A stretch of 64,000 nt of DNA from Rhizobium sp. SL86. GTDB lineage: Bacteria; Pseudomonadota; Alphaproteobacteria; Rhizobiales; Rhizobiaceae. A model generated the notes under the pieces. It saw only the letters and a program-made list of their open reading frames with translations. It searched no databases and had not been told where the DNA came from. The translations under genes were made by a program, and so were the position numbers. This document shows positions 7,813 to 16,579 of this stretch, one piece after another. Location of the stretch: contig NZ_JAPPRJ010000009.1 in assembly GCF_026672545.1 (NCBI RefSeq), positions 930,001 to 994,000 on the forward strand, read 5' to 3'. Numbering within the stretch: position 1 is the stretch's first letter; every line of letters starts with the position of its first letter.

Positions 7813-8760
7813 TCAGGACGGCTCCCCGGTCCCGACCGCAGCAAGCGGATCGTGGCGCCGCCAGCTCTCGTCCATCTGGTTGCGGAACCAGGTCATCTGA
7901 CGTTTGGCATATTGACGGGTCAGGGCTGATCCGCGCTCGATGACGGCCGCAGGCGTCATCTCGCCACGCAGAAGCGCGGAAATTTCAGCAACACCGATCG
8001 CCTTCATCACCGGCATGTCCGGCGAGGGCGACAGCGCCTGAAGCGCCCTCACCTCGTCGATCGCGCCCGTTTCCAGCATGATCTCGAAACGGCGATCGAT
8101 CCGCCGGTGGAGAAGCGCGCGATCCGGCAGCACCACGATCTTTTCAGCCCGATCCGGATCGACCAGTATCGGGCCCCGCCGTTCCTGATAGGTCACGATC
8201 GACTGGCCGGTTGCCTCGACGACCTCCAGCGCACGCACGATCCGCTGCCCGTCGCTCTGCTGCAGCCGACCGGCGGAAACCGGGTCACGGACGGCCAGCT
8301 CCCGGTGGAGTGGAGCCGGCCCCTCCTCGATCAGCCGTTGCCGCAGCCGCTCGCGGAGCTCGTCCGGGATAGTCGGCATGTCGGACAAGCCGCCGGTGAG
8401 CGCCTTGAAATAAAGCCCCGTGCCGCCAACGAAGACCGGCAGACGGCCCTCCTCGCGCAGCGTGGCGAGCAATGTCTCCACATCACGCAGCCAGTCGCCG
8501 GTGGAATAGGCCGTGGTGGCCGGCACATGGCCATAGAGCCGGTGCGGGATGCCTGCCATCTCGGTCTCCGAGGGACGCGCCGTCAGCACCCTCAGCGTAT
8601 CGTAGACCTGCATGCTGTCGGCGTTCACGACCACGCCGCCATGCCGATCGGCAAGTTCCAGCGCAAGCGCCGACTTGCCGCTCGCCGTCGGCCCGGTTAT
8701 CAGGATGGCCTCGCAATGTGTCCGAAGGTTTTTCATCATGGCTCTGGTTGCCACGCTCAT
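7813..8760 (-). CDS. miaA: tRNA dimethylallyltransferase
   Basis: This enzyme transfers the dimethylallyl group to N6 of adenosine 37 in tRNAs that read UNN codons, the first step toward ms2i6A. The P-loop GPTASGKS is at residues 23-30, followed by the catalytic aspartate in NADSMQVYD and by RQYAKRQMTWFRNQ near the C-terminus, all characteristic of MiaA. The total of 315 residues is normal. The true start is uncertain: ATG at 8760 has a weak ribosome site, while ATGs at 8739 and 8736 remove seven or eight residues. The latter overlap the start codon of the divergent serB gene. Confidence 0.96.
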   Translation of the reverse strand: MSVATRAMMKNLRTHCEAILITGPTASGKSALALELADRHGGVVVNADSMQVYDTLRVLTARPSETEMAGIPHRLYGHVPATTAYSTGDWLRDVETLLATLREEGRLPVFVGGTGLYFKALTGGLSDMPTIPDELRERLRQRLIEEGPAPLHRELAVRDPVSAGRLQQSDGQRIVRALEVVEATGQSIVTYQERRGPILVDPDRAEKIVVLPDRALLHRRIDRRFEIMLETGAIDEVRALQALSPSPDMPVMKAIGVAEISALLRGEMTPAAVIERGSALTRQYAKRQMTWFRNQMDESWRRHDPLAAVGTGEPS

Positions 8761-9628
8761 CGCCCATCCGTCAAATCCCGTTCTCGATGGAAAGCTGGGA
8801 GAACAGGCGGCCGAAGCCGCAAAGGCTGCCGGCCTCTATTGGCTGGCGGATGGCATTGCCTGCGATATCGCGCTTCCCGACGGTACCGATGCGAAGGCTG
8901 CGGAGGACAATCTGCGCGCGGTGATCGCAAGCCTGCCGATCGATCTCGTGGTGCAGGATGCGGAAACCCGGCGCAAGAAACTTCTGATCGCCGACATGGA
9001 TTCCACCATGATCGGCCAGGAATGTATTGATGAACTGGCCGACGTCGTCGGCCTGAAGGAAAAGGTCTCGGCCATCACGGCACGCGCCATGAACGGCGAG
9101 ATCGCCTTCGAACCGGCGCTGCGCGAACGCGTGGCGCTGCTGAAGGGTCTGCCGATCACCGTCGTCGACGAGGTGATCGCAAAACGCATCACGCTGACCT
9201 CCGGCGGTCCGGCACTGATCGCCACGATGCGCGCCAAGGGGTTCCATACAGCCCTCGTCTCCGGCGGCTTCACGGTCTTTACCAGCCGCATCGCCGAGAT
9301 GCTGGCCTTCCACGAGAACCGCGCCAACATCCTGATCGAGAAGGACGGCATCCTGACCGGCGAGGTGGCCGAACCGATCCTTGGCAAACAGGCCAAGGTC
9401 GATGCGCTGGAGGAGATTTCCGCAAGCCTCGGCATCACACCGGACGAGGCGATGGCGGTCGGCGATGGCGCCAATGATCTCGGCATGATCGGACTTGCCG
9501 GTTCGGGTGTCGCCCTGCATGCCAAACCGACGGTGGCAGCCCAGGCCAAGATGCGCATCGACCATGGCGACCTGACCGCGCTTCTCTATATCCAGGGTTA
9601 TCGCAAGACGGACTTCGTGACACCGTGA
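8738..9628 (+). CDS. serB: Phosphoserine phosphatase
   Basis: This 296-residue HAD-superfamily enzyme catalyses the last step of serine synthesis, hydrolysing O-phosphoserine. The nucleophile motif DMDSTM lies at residues 86-91 (Asp86 nucleophile, Asp88 acid/base). VSGGFTVFTSRIAE holds the motif II serine, and GDGANDLGMIG near residue 243 is motif III. The N-terminal 75 residues form a degenerate ACT-like region, as in other rhizobial SerB. The ATG at 8738 has GAAGG nine bases upstream and overlaps the possible miaA starts on the opposite strand. The stop overlaps the start of the next gene. Confidence 0.96.
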   Translation: MALVATLIAHPSNPVLDGKLGEQAAEAAKAAGLYWLADGIACDIALPDGTDAKAAEDNLRAVIASLPIDLVVQDAETRRKKLLIADMDSTMIGQECIDELADVVGLKEKVSAITARAMNGEIAFEPALRERVALLKGLPITVVDEVIAKRITLTSGGPALIATMRAKGFHTALVSGGFTVFTSRIAEMLAFHENRANILIEKDGILTGEVAEPILGKQAKVDALEEISASLGITPDEAMAVGDGANDLGMIGLAGSGVALHAKPTVAAQAKMRIDHGDLTALLYIQGYRKTDFVTP

Positions 9629-10209
9629 CCGAACAGCCGGAACCGCGCATCATCCTGGAAACGGACCGGCTGCGGTTGCGCAGTTGGACGGAAGCCGACC
9701 GCAACCTGTTTCGCGAGATCAATGCCGATCCCAAGGTGATGGAGTTCTTTCCGTTCCGGCGCACCTATGCGGAGGCGGATCTTTTGTTCGACCGGGTGAA
9801 CGCCATGATCCGCGAGGACGGACTTGGCTTTTATGCGGTGGAGGTGAAGGAACTCGGCGAAGCAGTCGGCTTCTGCGGCCTGGCGCCGGCCAACATGCCG
9901 GCGATCTTTCCGGCCGAGACGATCGAGATCGGCTGGCGGCTGGCTACACGGTTCTGGGGCCATGGTTATATCACGGAAGCGGCAAGCGCGCTGCTCACCT
10001 ATGCCTTCGAGGACCTGCAACTGAAGGCCGTCGTCTCCTTCGCGGTCGAGACCAATCATCGCTCGATCGCGGTGATGAAGCGGATCGGCATGTTCGCCTG
10101 CCCGGACATGGATTTCGACAGCCCCAAGGTGCCGGAAACCCACCCGCACCTGAAACGCCATGTGACCTACGCCATGGTCAACCCGAAGGCTGCCGGACAA
10201 CAAGTCTGA
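9625..10209 (+). CDS. GNAT acetyltransferase (RimJ/RimL type)
   Basis: This 194-residue acetyl-CoA dependent N-acetyltransferase resembles the RimJ/RimL ribosomal-protein acetylases. The family's opening LETDRLRLRSWTEAD lies near residues 11-25. The pyrophosphate-binding region is RFWGHGYITEAASALLTYAF, and SFAVETNHRSIAVMKRIGM is the next motif. It begins with a GTG that overlaps the serB stop (GTGA), so translation is probably coupled to serB. Its substrate cannot be predicted; a link to serine metabolism is only suggested by position. Confidence 0.88.
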   Translation: MTEQPEPRIILETDRLRLRSWTEADRNLFREINADPKVMEFFPFRRTYAEADLLFDRVNAMIREDGLGFYAVEVKELGEAVGFCGLAPANMPAIFPAETIEIGWRLATRFWGHGYITEAASALLTYAFEDLQLKAVVSFAVETNHRSIAVMKRIGMFACPDMDFDSPKVPETHPHLKRHVTYAMVNPKAAGQQV

Positions 10210-10239
10210 ACGGACCTGCCGCCGGATGAGGACAGGCGG

Positions 10240-11772
10240 TTATTCCAGCGGCAACGCAACGAAACGCAGCTCGCCCGCCGGGTTTGCCACCATGATATGC
10301 GCGTTGCGGCGCCCCTCGCCCTTCAGCTCCTCGAAACGGGCAATCACGTCGCCGGGGGTTTCCATGAAGTCCTGGCCGATCTCGACGATCACCTCGCCAG
10401 CCTTCAGACCCTTTTCCGCAGCCGGCGAGCCGGGAGCAACCGAGGTGATCACCACACCCTCGACGCTGTCGGCAATGCCGAGGCTCTTGTGTTTTTCGTC
10501 GCTCAGCATCTCGACCTTCATGCCGAAGGCTTCCGCCGGCGCTTCGGCCCTGGCCTGATCCTGATCGGTGGGCTCCTTCTGCTCGTCGCCCTGGGCCAGC
10601 GCCGGATCCTCGCCTTCTGCTGCCGCATCAGCACTGTCTTCAAGGCGACCGAGCGTAACCTTGACCGTCTGCTCCTTGCCGTCACGCAGGATCACCACAT
10701 CGACTTCCTTGCCGACCGGGCTTTCGGCCACCGCAAGCGGCAGATCGCGCATTTCCTTCACCGGCTTGCCGTCGAACGTCAGGATCACGTCGCCGGACTT
10801 GATGACGCCATTGTCGACCGGACCGCCCTTGATGACACCCGAGACGAGCGCGCCACGCGCCGTCGTCATGCCGAGGCTGGCGGAAATATCCTCCGTCACC
10901 GGCTGGATCCGGACGCCCAGCCAGCCGCGGCGGGTTTCACCGAACTCGATCAGCTGCTGCACGATGTTCTGCGCAAGCTCAGTCGGCACCGCAAAACCGA
11001 TGCCGATCGACCCGCCGCTCGGCGAGATGATCGCGGTGTTGATGCCGATGACCTCGCCCTTCATGTTGAACAGAGGACCGCCGGAATTGCCCTTGTTGAT
11101 CGCCGCATCGGTCTGGATGAAGTTGTCGTAGGGGCCGGCATTGATGTTGCGGCCTCTGGCCGAGATGATCCCGACCGTCACCGAACCGCCAAGCCCGAAG
11201 GGATTGCCGATCGCCATGACCCAGTCGCCGATGCGCATGGTCTTCGAATCACCGAAGCGGACCGCCTTCAGCGGCGCCTTCGGCTCGACCTTCAACACCG
11301 AAAGGTCGGTCTTGGTATCGGTGCCGACCAGCTTCGCCTTCAGCTTGTTGCCGTTCGGGAAGATGACCTCGATGTCATCGGCGCCTTCGATCACGTGGTT
11401 GTTGGTCACCACATAACCGGAGGGATCGATGACGAAACCAGAGCCCAGCGAGTTGACCTTGCGGTTGCCCTGCTGGTTGTTGTCGCCGTCGAAGAAGTCG
11501 TCGAAGAACTCCTGGAAGGGCGAACCTTCCGGCACGACGGGCTTTGGCCCGCTGCCATTCGACTTGACACTTTGCGAGGTCGAAATGTTGACGACCGCAT
11601 CCAGCAGCCCTTCCGCCAGATCGGCGACGGAGGCAGGCCCCGACGACATCGAGGCCGGCGGCGCCGGTTGCGCGGTCTGAGAGAAGGCGGGAGCGGCAGT
11701 GCTTCCGAGCAGCGTCAGCGCCATCACGGTTGCCAGGGAGTGTCGATACGACAATCGAAGGGAGTTCACCAT
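10240..11772 (-). CDS. Periplasmic Deg/Do-type serine protease
   Basis: This 510-residue HtrA-family protease is exported to the periplasm, where it degrades or refolds damaged envelope proteins. A signal peptide covers residues 1-31 (hydrophobic ATVMALTLLG, cleavage after PAFS). The catalytic triad is His in VTNNHVIEG near 125, Asp in KTDLSVLKV near 155, and Ser in NKGNSGGPLF near 228. Two PDZ domains follow, separated by an acidic, Ala-Glu-rich linker. The start at 11772 has GAGGA upstream and begins the signal peptide; the frame is open to 11814. It follows hflK-hflC on the same strand, so the three probably form a proteostasis operon. It could be named degP, degQ or mucD. Confidence 0.94.
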   Translation of the reverse strand: MVNSLRLSYRHSLATVMALTLLGSTAAPAFSQTAQPAPPASMSSGPASVADLAEGLLDAVVNISTSQSVKSNGSGPKPVVPEGSPFQEFFDDFFDGDNNQQGNRKVNSLGSGFVIDPSGYVVTNNHVIEGADDIEVIFPNGNKLKAKLVGTDTKTDLSVLKVEPKAPLKAVRFGDSKTMRIGDWVMAIGNPFGLGGSVTVGIISARGRNINAGPYDNFIQTDAAINKGNSGGPLFNMKGEVIGINTAIISPSGGSIGIGFAVPTELAQNIVQQLIEFGETRRGWLGVRIQPVTEDISASLGMTTARGALVSGVIKGGPVDNGVIKSGDVILTFDGKPVKEMRDLPLAVAESPVGKEVDVVILRDGKEQTVKVTLGRLEDSADAAAEGEDPALAQGDEQKEPTDQDQARAEAPAEAFGMKVEMLSDEKHKSLGIADSVEGVVITSVAPGSPAAEKGLKAGEVIVEIGQDFMETPGDVIARFEELKGEGRRNAHIMVANPAGELRFVALPLE

Positions 11773-11897
11773 CAGGCATCCTCGGTTGAAAAGACGGCAG
11801 CTTTGGACAAGCATAAGGCGGAATGAAGACGGTGGAAATTACCTTTTCGTGAGACCCCCAGAAGATCGCAATGGCGGGACCATCCGGGCCCAATGCA

Positions 11898-11921
11898 GAA
11901 GGGCGGCTTTCGCCGCCCTTC
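11898..11921 (-). promoter_or_regulatory. Strong hairpin between hflC and the Deg protease gene
   Basis: A perfect ten-pair stem, GAAGGGCGGC with GCCGCCCTTC around a four-base loop, lies 19 bases after the hflC stop and 126 bases before the protease start. There is no T-run on either strand, so it may be a partial terminator, an RNA-stability element or a processing site that tunes protease expression relative to hflKC. Confidence 0.5.
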
Positions 11922-11939
11922 GTCCTGTTTGTGCCTTGA

Positions 11940-12893
11940 TCAGGGCTGCGTCGCCTGGGGCGCCGTCCCCGGAGCGGTCGGAGCCGCGGGCGGCTGGGCA
12001 GCCGGCGCATTCGAACCCGCACTTTCGTTGAAATACCGGAAGAACTGCGAATCAGGGCTCAGGACCATGGTCGTTCCCGTGTTCGACAGCGCGCCGACAT
12101 AGGCCCGCATCGAGCGATAGAACTCGAAGAAGCCCGGATCGCGCGAGAAGGCTTCGCCGAAGATGCGGTTACGCTCGGCATCGCCCTCGCCTCGCAGGAT
12201 TTCCGAATCGCGCTGGGCTTCGGAGACGCGCTCGACCACCTGACGATCGGCGATCGCCCGGCGACGCTGGCCCTGCTCGTTACCGCGGGCGCGGATCAGT
12301 TCGGCTTCCGCCAGACGTTCCGCCTTCATGCGCTGGTAGGTCTGCTGCGAGACCTCCCGCGTGAGATCGGTCCGGCGGATGCGCACATCGCGCACGGACA
12401 GGCCAAGCGATTCGGCTGCGGCCTGCAGATCGTTGCGGACCTCCTGCATCATCGAGGAACGCTCATCGGAGAGCGCCGCGCTGAAATCGCGCAGACCGTA
12501 GACCCGGCGAAGCGCCGCATCGAGACGGGTACGCAGACGTGCCTCTGCCGAATCACGGTCACCCGATACCGTCGACCGGAACCGGCGGGCATCGGTGATC
12601 GAATAGACGACGAAGGCATCGACTTCATAGAAGGCACCGCCACGCACCTGGACGCGGATATTGTCGAGGTCGAGGCGCAGGGCCCGGTCTTCGACATACT
12701 GGACGCTGTCGGCATCCATGAAGGCGAAGGGCAGCTTGAAGTAGAGGCCCGGTTCGGTCTTGACGTCCTGGATCTGGCCGAAGCGGAGCACGATCGCCTG
12801 CTGCTTTTCGTTGACCACGAAGATCGACGAATAAACGAGAAAAAGGACGATGCCGAGGCCGATCAGGAGAGCGGGGAGACGGTTCGAGTTCAT
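11940..12893 (-). CDS. hflC: HflC, SPFH/prohibitin-family regulator of FtsH
   Basis: This 317-residue inner-membrane protein forms the HflKC complex that caps and restrains the FtsH protease. A single N-terminal membrane anchor (PALLIGLGIVLFLVYSSIFV, residues 7-26) is followed by the SPFH domain starting VVNEKQQAIVLRFGQI. A coiled coil rich in Arg, Glu and Ala follows (about 160-240), and the C-terminal tail is Pro/Ala-rich. The start overlaps the hflK stop by four bases. The order hflK-hflC-protease gene is a recurrent arrangement in rhizobia. Confidence 0.96.
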   Translation of the reverse strand: MNSNRLPALLIGLGIVLFLVYSSIFVVNEKQQAIVLRFGQIQDVKTEPGLYFKLPFAFMDADSVQYVEDRALRLDLDNIRVQVRGGAFYEVDAFVVYSITDARRFRSTVSGDRDSAEARLRTRLDAALRRVYGLRDFSAALSDERSSMMQEVRNDLQAAAESLGLSVRDVRIRRTDLTREVSQQTYQRMKAERLAEAELIRARGNEQGQRRRAIADRQVVERVSEAQRDSEILRGEGDAERNRIFGEAFSRDPGFFEFYRSMRAYVGALSNTGTTMVLSPDSQFFRYFNESAGSNAPAAQPPAAPTAPGTAPQATQP

Positions 12894-14020
12894 GGATTGC
12901 CTCCCCGGTTCGTTGCCGCGCCGGGCTGCGCATTGTTTTGGCGCAGCATCTCGTTGAGCGGCAGGTAGGGCACGACCCCCTGCTTGTCATCGAGGATGAT
13001 CTTGTTGGAGTTCTTCAGGACCTGCTCCATGGTTTCCAGGAAGATACGCTCACGCGTGACATCCGGCGCCGTCTTGTAGGCATCGTAGATCGAGATGAAG
13101 CGCTGCGCCTCACCGGTCGCCTCGTTGACGACGCGATCCTTGTAGGCGGACGCCTCTTCGCGAACCTGAGCCGCCTGACCGCGTGCCTGACCAAGCTTCT
13201 GGTTGGCATACTGGTTGGCTTCTTCGACGAAACGGTCTTCGTCCTGCTCGGCGCGCTGCACTTCTTCGAAGGCATCGGCCACTTCGCGCGGCGGTGCCGC
13301 ATCCTCGATCGGAACGGCGTTGATCGCTACCCCCGCACCATAGGTGTCCATGGTGCCCTGGATGATGTCGCGCACCTGCGTGGAAATCCCCTCACGGTTG
13401 TCGCGGAAGACATCCTGCGCCGGACGCCGGCCGACCACTTCGCGCATCGCGCTTTCGGCGACCTGCTGCAGCGTGGCGTTCGGCGTTTCCAGGTTGAACA
13501 GATAGGCACGCGGATCGGTCACGGTGAAGAGCAGCGAGAACTGCACATTCACGATGTTCTGGTCACCCGACAGCATCAGGCCTTCGCTGGAATTGGCATT
13601 GCCACGCGCGCCGATATTGATCTGCTGTTCGGTGACCTTGACGATCTCGACCGTCTCGAAGGGCCAGAAATGGAAGTGCAGGCCAGGGCCGGCAATCTCG
13701 TCCTTCGGCTTGCCGAAGCGCAGTTCGACACCACGTTCATCCGGCTGGACCGTATAGATCGACTGAAAGACGAAAAACGCGGCGATCACGACCAGAATGA
13801 TGGCAAAGATGCCACCATTGAAGCCGCCGGGCACCACACCGCGCAGCCGGTCCTGGCTGCGGCGAATGATGTCCTCGAGATCCGGCGGCCCTCCGTTGCC
13901 ACCACCGCCATTGCCGCCACCGCCACCGCGCGGGCGGTTCGGCCCCTGGCCCCATGGCCCCTGATTATTGCCGCCGCCCCCCCAGGGGCCGCCGCCATTC
14001 TGATTGCTCCAGGGCATCAA
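12890..14020 (-). CDS. hflK: HflK, SPFH/prohibitin-family regulator of FtsH
   Basis: This 376-residue partner of HflC has a cytoplasmic N-terminal tail made almost entirely of Gly, Asn, Pro and Trp (about residues 5-47). A membrane segment follows near residues 70-90 (NGGIFAIILVVIAAFFVFQS), then the SPFH domain beginning VQPDERGVELRFGKP. A long Glu/Ala/Gln coiled coil occupies about 225-310. Either of two adjacent ATG codons (14020, 14017) may start it. The Gly-rich tail is known for HflK but is unusually repetitive here. The next upstream gene on this strand is folA, 142 bases away. Confidence 0.96.
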   Translation of the reverse strand: MMPWSNQNGGGPWGGGGNNQGPWGQGPNRPRGGGGGNGGGGNGGPPDLEDIIRRSQDRLRGVVPGGFNGGIFAIILVVIAAFFVFQSIYTVQPDERGVELRFGKPKDEIAGPGLHFHFWPFETVEIVKVTEQQINIGARGNANSSEGLMLSGDQNIVNVQFSLLFTVTDPRAYLFNLETPNATLQQVAESAMREVVGRRPAQDVFRDNREGISTQVRDIIQGTMDTYGAGVAINAVPIEDAAPPREVADAFEEVQRAEQDEDRFVEEANQYANQKLGQARGQAAQVREEASAYKDRVVNEATGEAQRFISIYDAYKTAPDVTRERIFLETMEQVLKNSNKIILDDKQGVVPYLPLNEMLRQNNAQPGAATNRGGNP

Positions 14021-14162
14021 AACCTCTTTGTTCGAGTCACTCCCACCCCTCGACGCGCCGCGTCACAATTGCGGCAATCGGGTCATGCCCCGTTATAGGT
14101 ATGAGAGGTGCGCCTTTCAACGCGCGATGGCGTCACTTCCCGGTGTTGGGTAACGAAATGTT

Positions 14163-14699
14163 TCAGTTTGCCGCAGTCCGCCGCCGATAACAGGCAAAAC
14201 GGGTGGGAAAACTGTCCTTTTCCCCGGCCGGTACGGAGACTTCCTCAACCTTTTCGAAGATCGCGGGGTCGATCGCAGGAAACAGGGTATCACCATCCTC
14301 GATCACCGTCTCGACATGGGTGATGTAGAGCGCGTCCGCCCTGCCGATCGCCTGCGCATAGATTTCGCCGCCGCCGATCACGCAGATTTCCGACGCCCCC
14401 GTGTCGGAAGCGATCTGCCGCGCAATCAGCAGCGCCTCGTCGAGTGACGCCGCCATGCGGCACCCCTCAACCACGCGGGCGGGATCGCCTGTCACCACCA
14501 CATGCGGACGCCCGGGAAGCGGCTTTCCGCCAAAACTTTGCAGCGTCTTGCGCCCGACGATGACCGGCTTGCCGAGCGTCATCTGCTTGAAGCGCTTGAG
14601 ATCGGTCGACAGCTTCCACGGCATGTCGCCCTCGCGGCCGATGACATTGTTTTCCGACACCGCGGAAATCAGCACGACGGGAACGGCCGCAGCACTCAT
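14163..14699 (-). CDS. folA: Dihydrofolate reductase
   Basis: This 178-residue enzyme reduces dihydrofolate to tetrahydrofolate with NADPH, regenerating the cofactor that thymidylate synthase oxidises. The substrate loop is ISAVSENNVIGREGDMPWKL, containing the Met20-loop equivalent and the usual Trp. The catalytic acid is the Asp in STDLKRFKQMT. GRKTLQSFGGKPLPGRPHV and the cofactor site VIGGGEIYAQAI follow. The start at 14699 overlaps the thyA stop by four bases (ATGA); the longer open frame upstream is thyA sequence in another frame. thyA-folA coupling matches their shared biochemistry. Confidence 0.96.
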   Translation of the reverse strand: MSAAAVPVVLISAVSENNVIGREGDMPWKLSTDLKRFKQMTLGKPVIVGRKTLQSFGGKPLPGRPHVVVTGDPARVVEGCRMAASLDEALLIARQIASDTGASEICVIGGGEIYAQAIGRADALYITHVETVIEDGDTLFPAIDPAIFEKVEEVSVPAGEKDSFPTRFACYRRRTAAN

Positions 14700-15490
14700 A
14701 CCGCCACCGGTGCCTTGATATGCGGGTCCGCCTCGTAACCGACGAGCGAGAAATCCTCGAAGGCAAAACCAAAGATATCCTTGACCGCCGGATTGATCTC
14801 CATCACCGGCAGCGTTTTCGGCGTGCGCGTGAGAAGCAGTTCGGCCTGCTCGAAATGGTTCGAATAGATATGCGCGTCGCCGAGTGTGTGGACGAAGTCG
14901 CCGGGCTTCAGGCCCGTCACCTGCGCCACCATCATCGTCAGGAGCGCGTAGGAGGCGATGTTGAAGGGCACGCCAAGAAAGATGTCGGCCGAGCGCTGGT
15001 AGAGCTGGCAGGAGAGTTTTCCGTCCGAGACGTAGAACTGGAACAGGCAGTGGCAGGGCGGCAGCGCCATGTCGTCCACCTGCGCCGGGTTCCAGGCCGA
15101 CACGATGTGGCGACGGGAATTCGGATTGGTCTTGAGGCCCTCGATCAGGTTGGCGATCTGGTCGACATGGCCGCCATCGGGCTTCGGCCACGAGCGCCAC
15201 TGGTACCCGTAGACGGGCCCGAGTTCACCCGTTTCATCGGCCCATTCGTCCCAGATGGAAACGCCGTTTTCCTTGAGGTAAGCGATGTTCGTCTCACCCT
15301 TCAGGAACCACAGAAGCTCATGGATGATCGAGCGCAGGTGCAATTTCTTCGTGGTCAGAACCGGAAAGCCCTCGGCAAGATCGAAACGCATCTGATAACC
15401 GAAGACGGAGCGCGTGCCGGTGCCGGTCCGGTCACCACGGTCCGAGCCGGTCTCCATCACGTGGCGAAGAAGATCATGATATTGTTTCAT
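14696..15490 (-). CDS. thyA: Thymidylate synthase
   Basis: This 264-residue enzyme, the same length as the Escherichia coli protein, methylates dUMP to dTMP with methylenetetrahydrofolate. Recognisable parts are the phosphate-binding RGDRTGTGTRSVFG loop, ELLWFLKG, and the catalytic cysteine in LPPCHCLFQFYV. The dUMP-binding RSADIFLGVPFNIASYALL and HIYSNHFEQ follow. The ATG at 15490 has AGGA six bases upstream; the frame is open a further ten codons without a site. It appears to be the first gene of thyA-folA-hflK-hflC-protease, diverging from the PhzF-like gene. Confidence 0.97.
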   Translation of the reverse strand: MKQYHDLLRHVMETGSDRGDRTGTGTRSVFGYQMRFDLAEGFPVLTTKKLHLRSIIHELLWFLKGETNIAYLKENGVSIWDEWADETGELGPVYGYQWRSWPKPDGGHVDQIANLIEGLKTNPNSRRHIVSAWNPAQVDDMALPPCHCLFQFYVSDGKLSCQLYQRSADIFLGVPFNIASYALLTMMVAQVTGLKPGDFVHTLGDAHIYSNHFEQAELLLTRTPKTLPVMEINPAVKDIFGFAFEDFSLVGYEADPHIKAPVAV

Positions 15491-15628
15491 TGGGTCCTGC
15501 CGATTCTTGTCGCGGCGCAATTATAGGCGCGTGTGGCCCGAAACGACAGCCTTTCCCATCCCCCGTCCCCATGCAATGAATGCCCCTCGGTTGAGGCGGG
15601 GCCTATCCCCGACAGATAAGGTAATGCC

Positions 15629-16480
15629 ATGTCCCATCGTTTCACCCAGGTCGATGTCTTCTCGGCCAGCCCCACGCGCGGCAACGCGCTTGCCGTTGTG
15701 CATGATGCGGATGACCTGACGGACGACGACATGGCCGCCTTTGCCCGCTGGACCAACCTCAGCGAAACGACCTTCCTGCTGAAACCGACGGTGCCGGATG
15801 CGGACTACCGGCTGCGCATCTTCACGCCGCTGCAGGAACTGCCCTTTGCCGGCCATCCGACGCTCGGCTCCTGCCATGCCTGGCTCCGCGCTGGCGGCAA
15901 GGCGTCCGGCGACCGCGTGGTGCAGCAATGTGCCGCCGGCCTCATCGAGGTACGTCGGGAGGACGACCGGCTGGCCTTCAAGGCGCCGCCGCTCGTGCGA
16001 TCCGGCGCGGTCGAACCGGAGATTTTTGCAAAAGCCCTGGACGGAACCGGACTGACGCCGGAAACGGTGGTCGATGCAGCATGGGTCGACAATGGTCCGG
16101 GCTGGATGGGGCTCCTGCTGCGATCGAGCCTCGACGTGCTCGCAATCAAGCCGGATTTCCCACGTCTGAAAGGGATGCGCGTCGGCGTCATCGGACCGGT
16201 CGAAACGGGTGACGGGACAGACTGCGACTTCGAAGTGCGTGCCTTCACCGCCGCCGGTTTCGAGGATGCCGCAACCGGCAGTCTGAATGCCGGCCTTGCC
16301 GTCTGGCTGACCGGGAACGGTCACGCGCCGAACCGCTATGTGGCCGCGCAGGGAACGATGATCGGTCGCAAGGCCCGCCTGCATGTCACCCGTGACGGCG
16401 GCGAGATCTGGCTCGGTGGTCACTGCCATACCGTGATTTCGGGCAAGGCAGAGTTCGAAACGGGCACCACCGCTCCTTGA
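15629..16480 (+). CDS. PhzF-family isomerase-like protein
   Basis: This 283-residue protein belongs to the PhzF/diaminopimelate-epimerase-like fold. It starts with the family's VDVFSASPTRGNALAVV and has the presumed catalytic glutamate in NLSETTFLL near residue 47. The conserved ELPFAGHPTLGSCHAWL follows, then a second half with GFEDAATGSLNAGLAVWL. PhzF itself isomerises a phenazine precursor, but there are no other phenazine genes here. Most genomic members have unknown substrates. It diverges from thyA. Confidence 0.9.
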   Translation: MSHRFTQVDVFSASPTRGNALAVVHDADDLTDDDMAAFARWTNLSETTFLLKPTVPDADYRLRIFTPLQELPFAGHPTLGSCHAWLRAGGKASGDRVVQQCAAGLIEVRREDDRLAFKAPPLVRSGAVEPEIFAKALDGTGLTPETVVDAAWVDNGPGWMGLLLRSSLDVLAIKPDFPRLKGMRVGVIGPVETGDGTDCDFEVRAFTAAGFEDAATGSLNAGLAVWLTGNGHAPNRYVAAQGTMIGRKARLHVTRDGGEIWLGGHCHTVISGKAEFETGTTAP

Positions 16481-16579
16481 ATGACTGCGCAAGACCGCAG
16501 CCTGGAGTGTCCCGCCCAACAATGACAACGAGTTCGATGCTTGCCCCTTTTCATCGGCCTGCGAAAGACTTATATCACT

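Noticed and set aside
16541..16575. Promoter for ssrA with TTGCCC and TTATAT
   Set aside because: The spacing of 23 bases is too long for a sigma70 promoter; the real elements are not clear.
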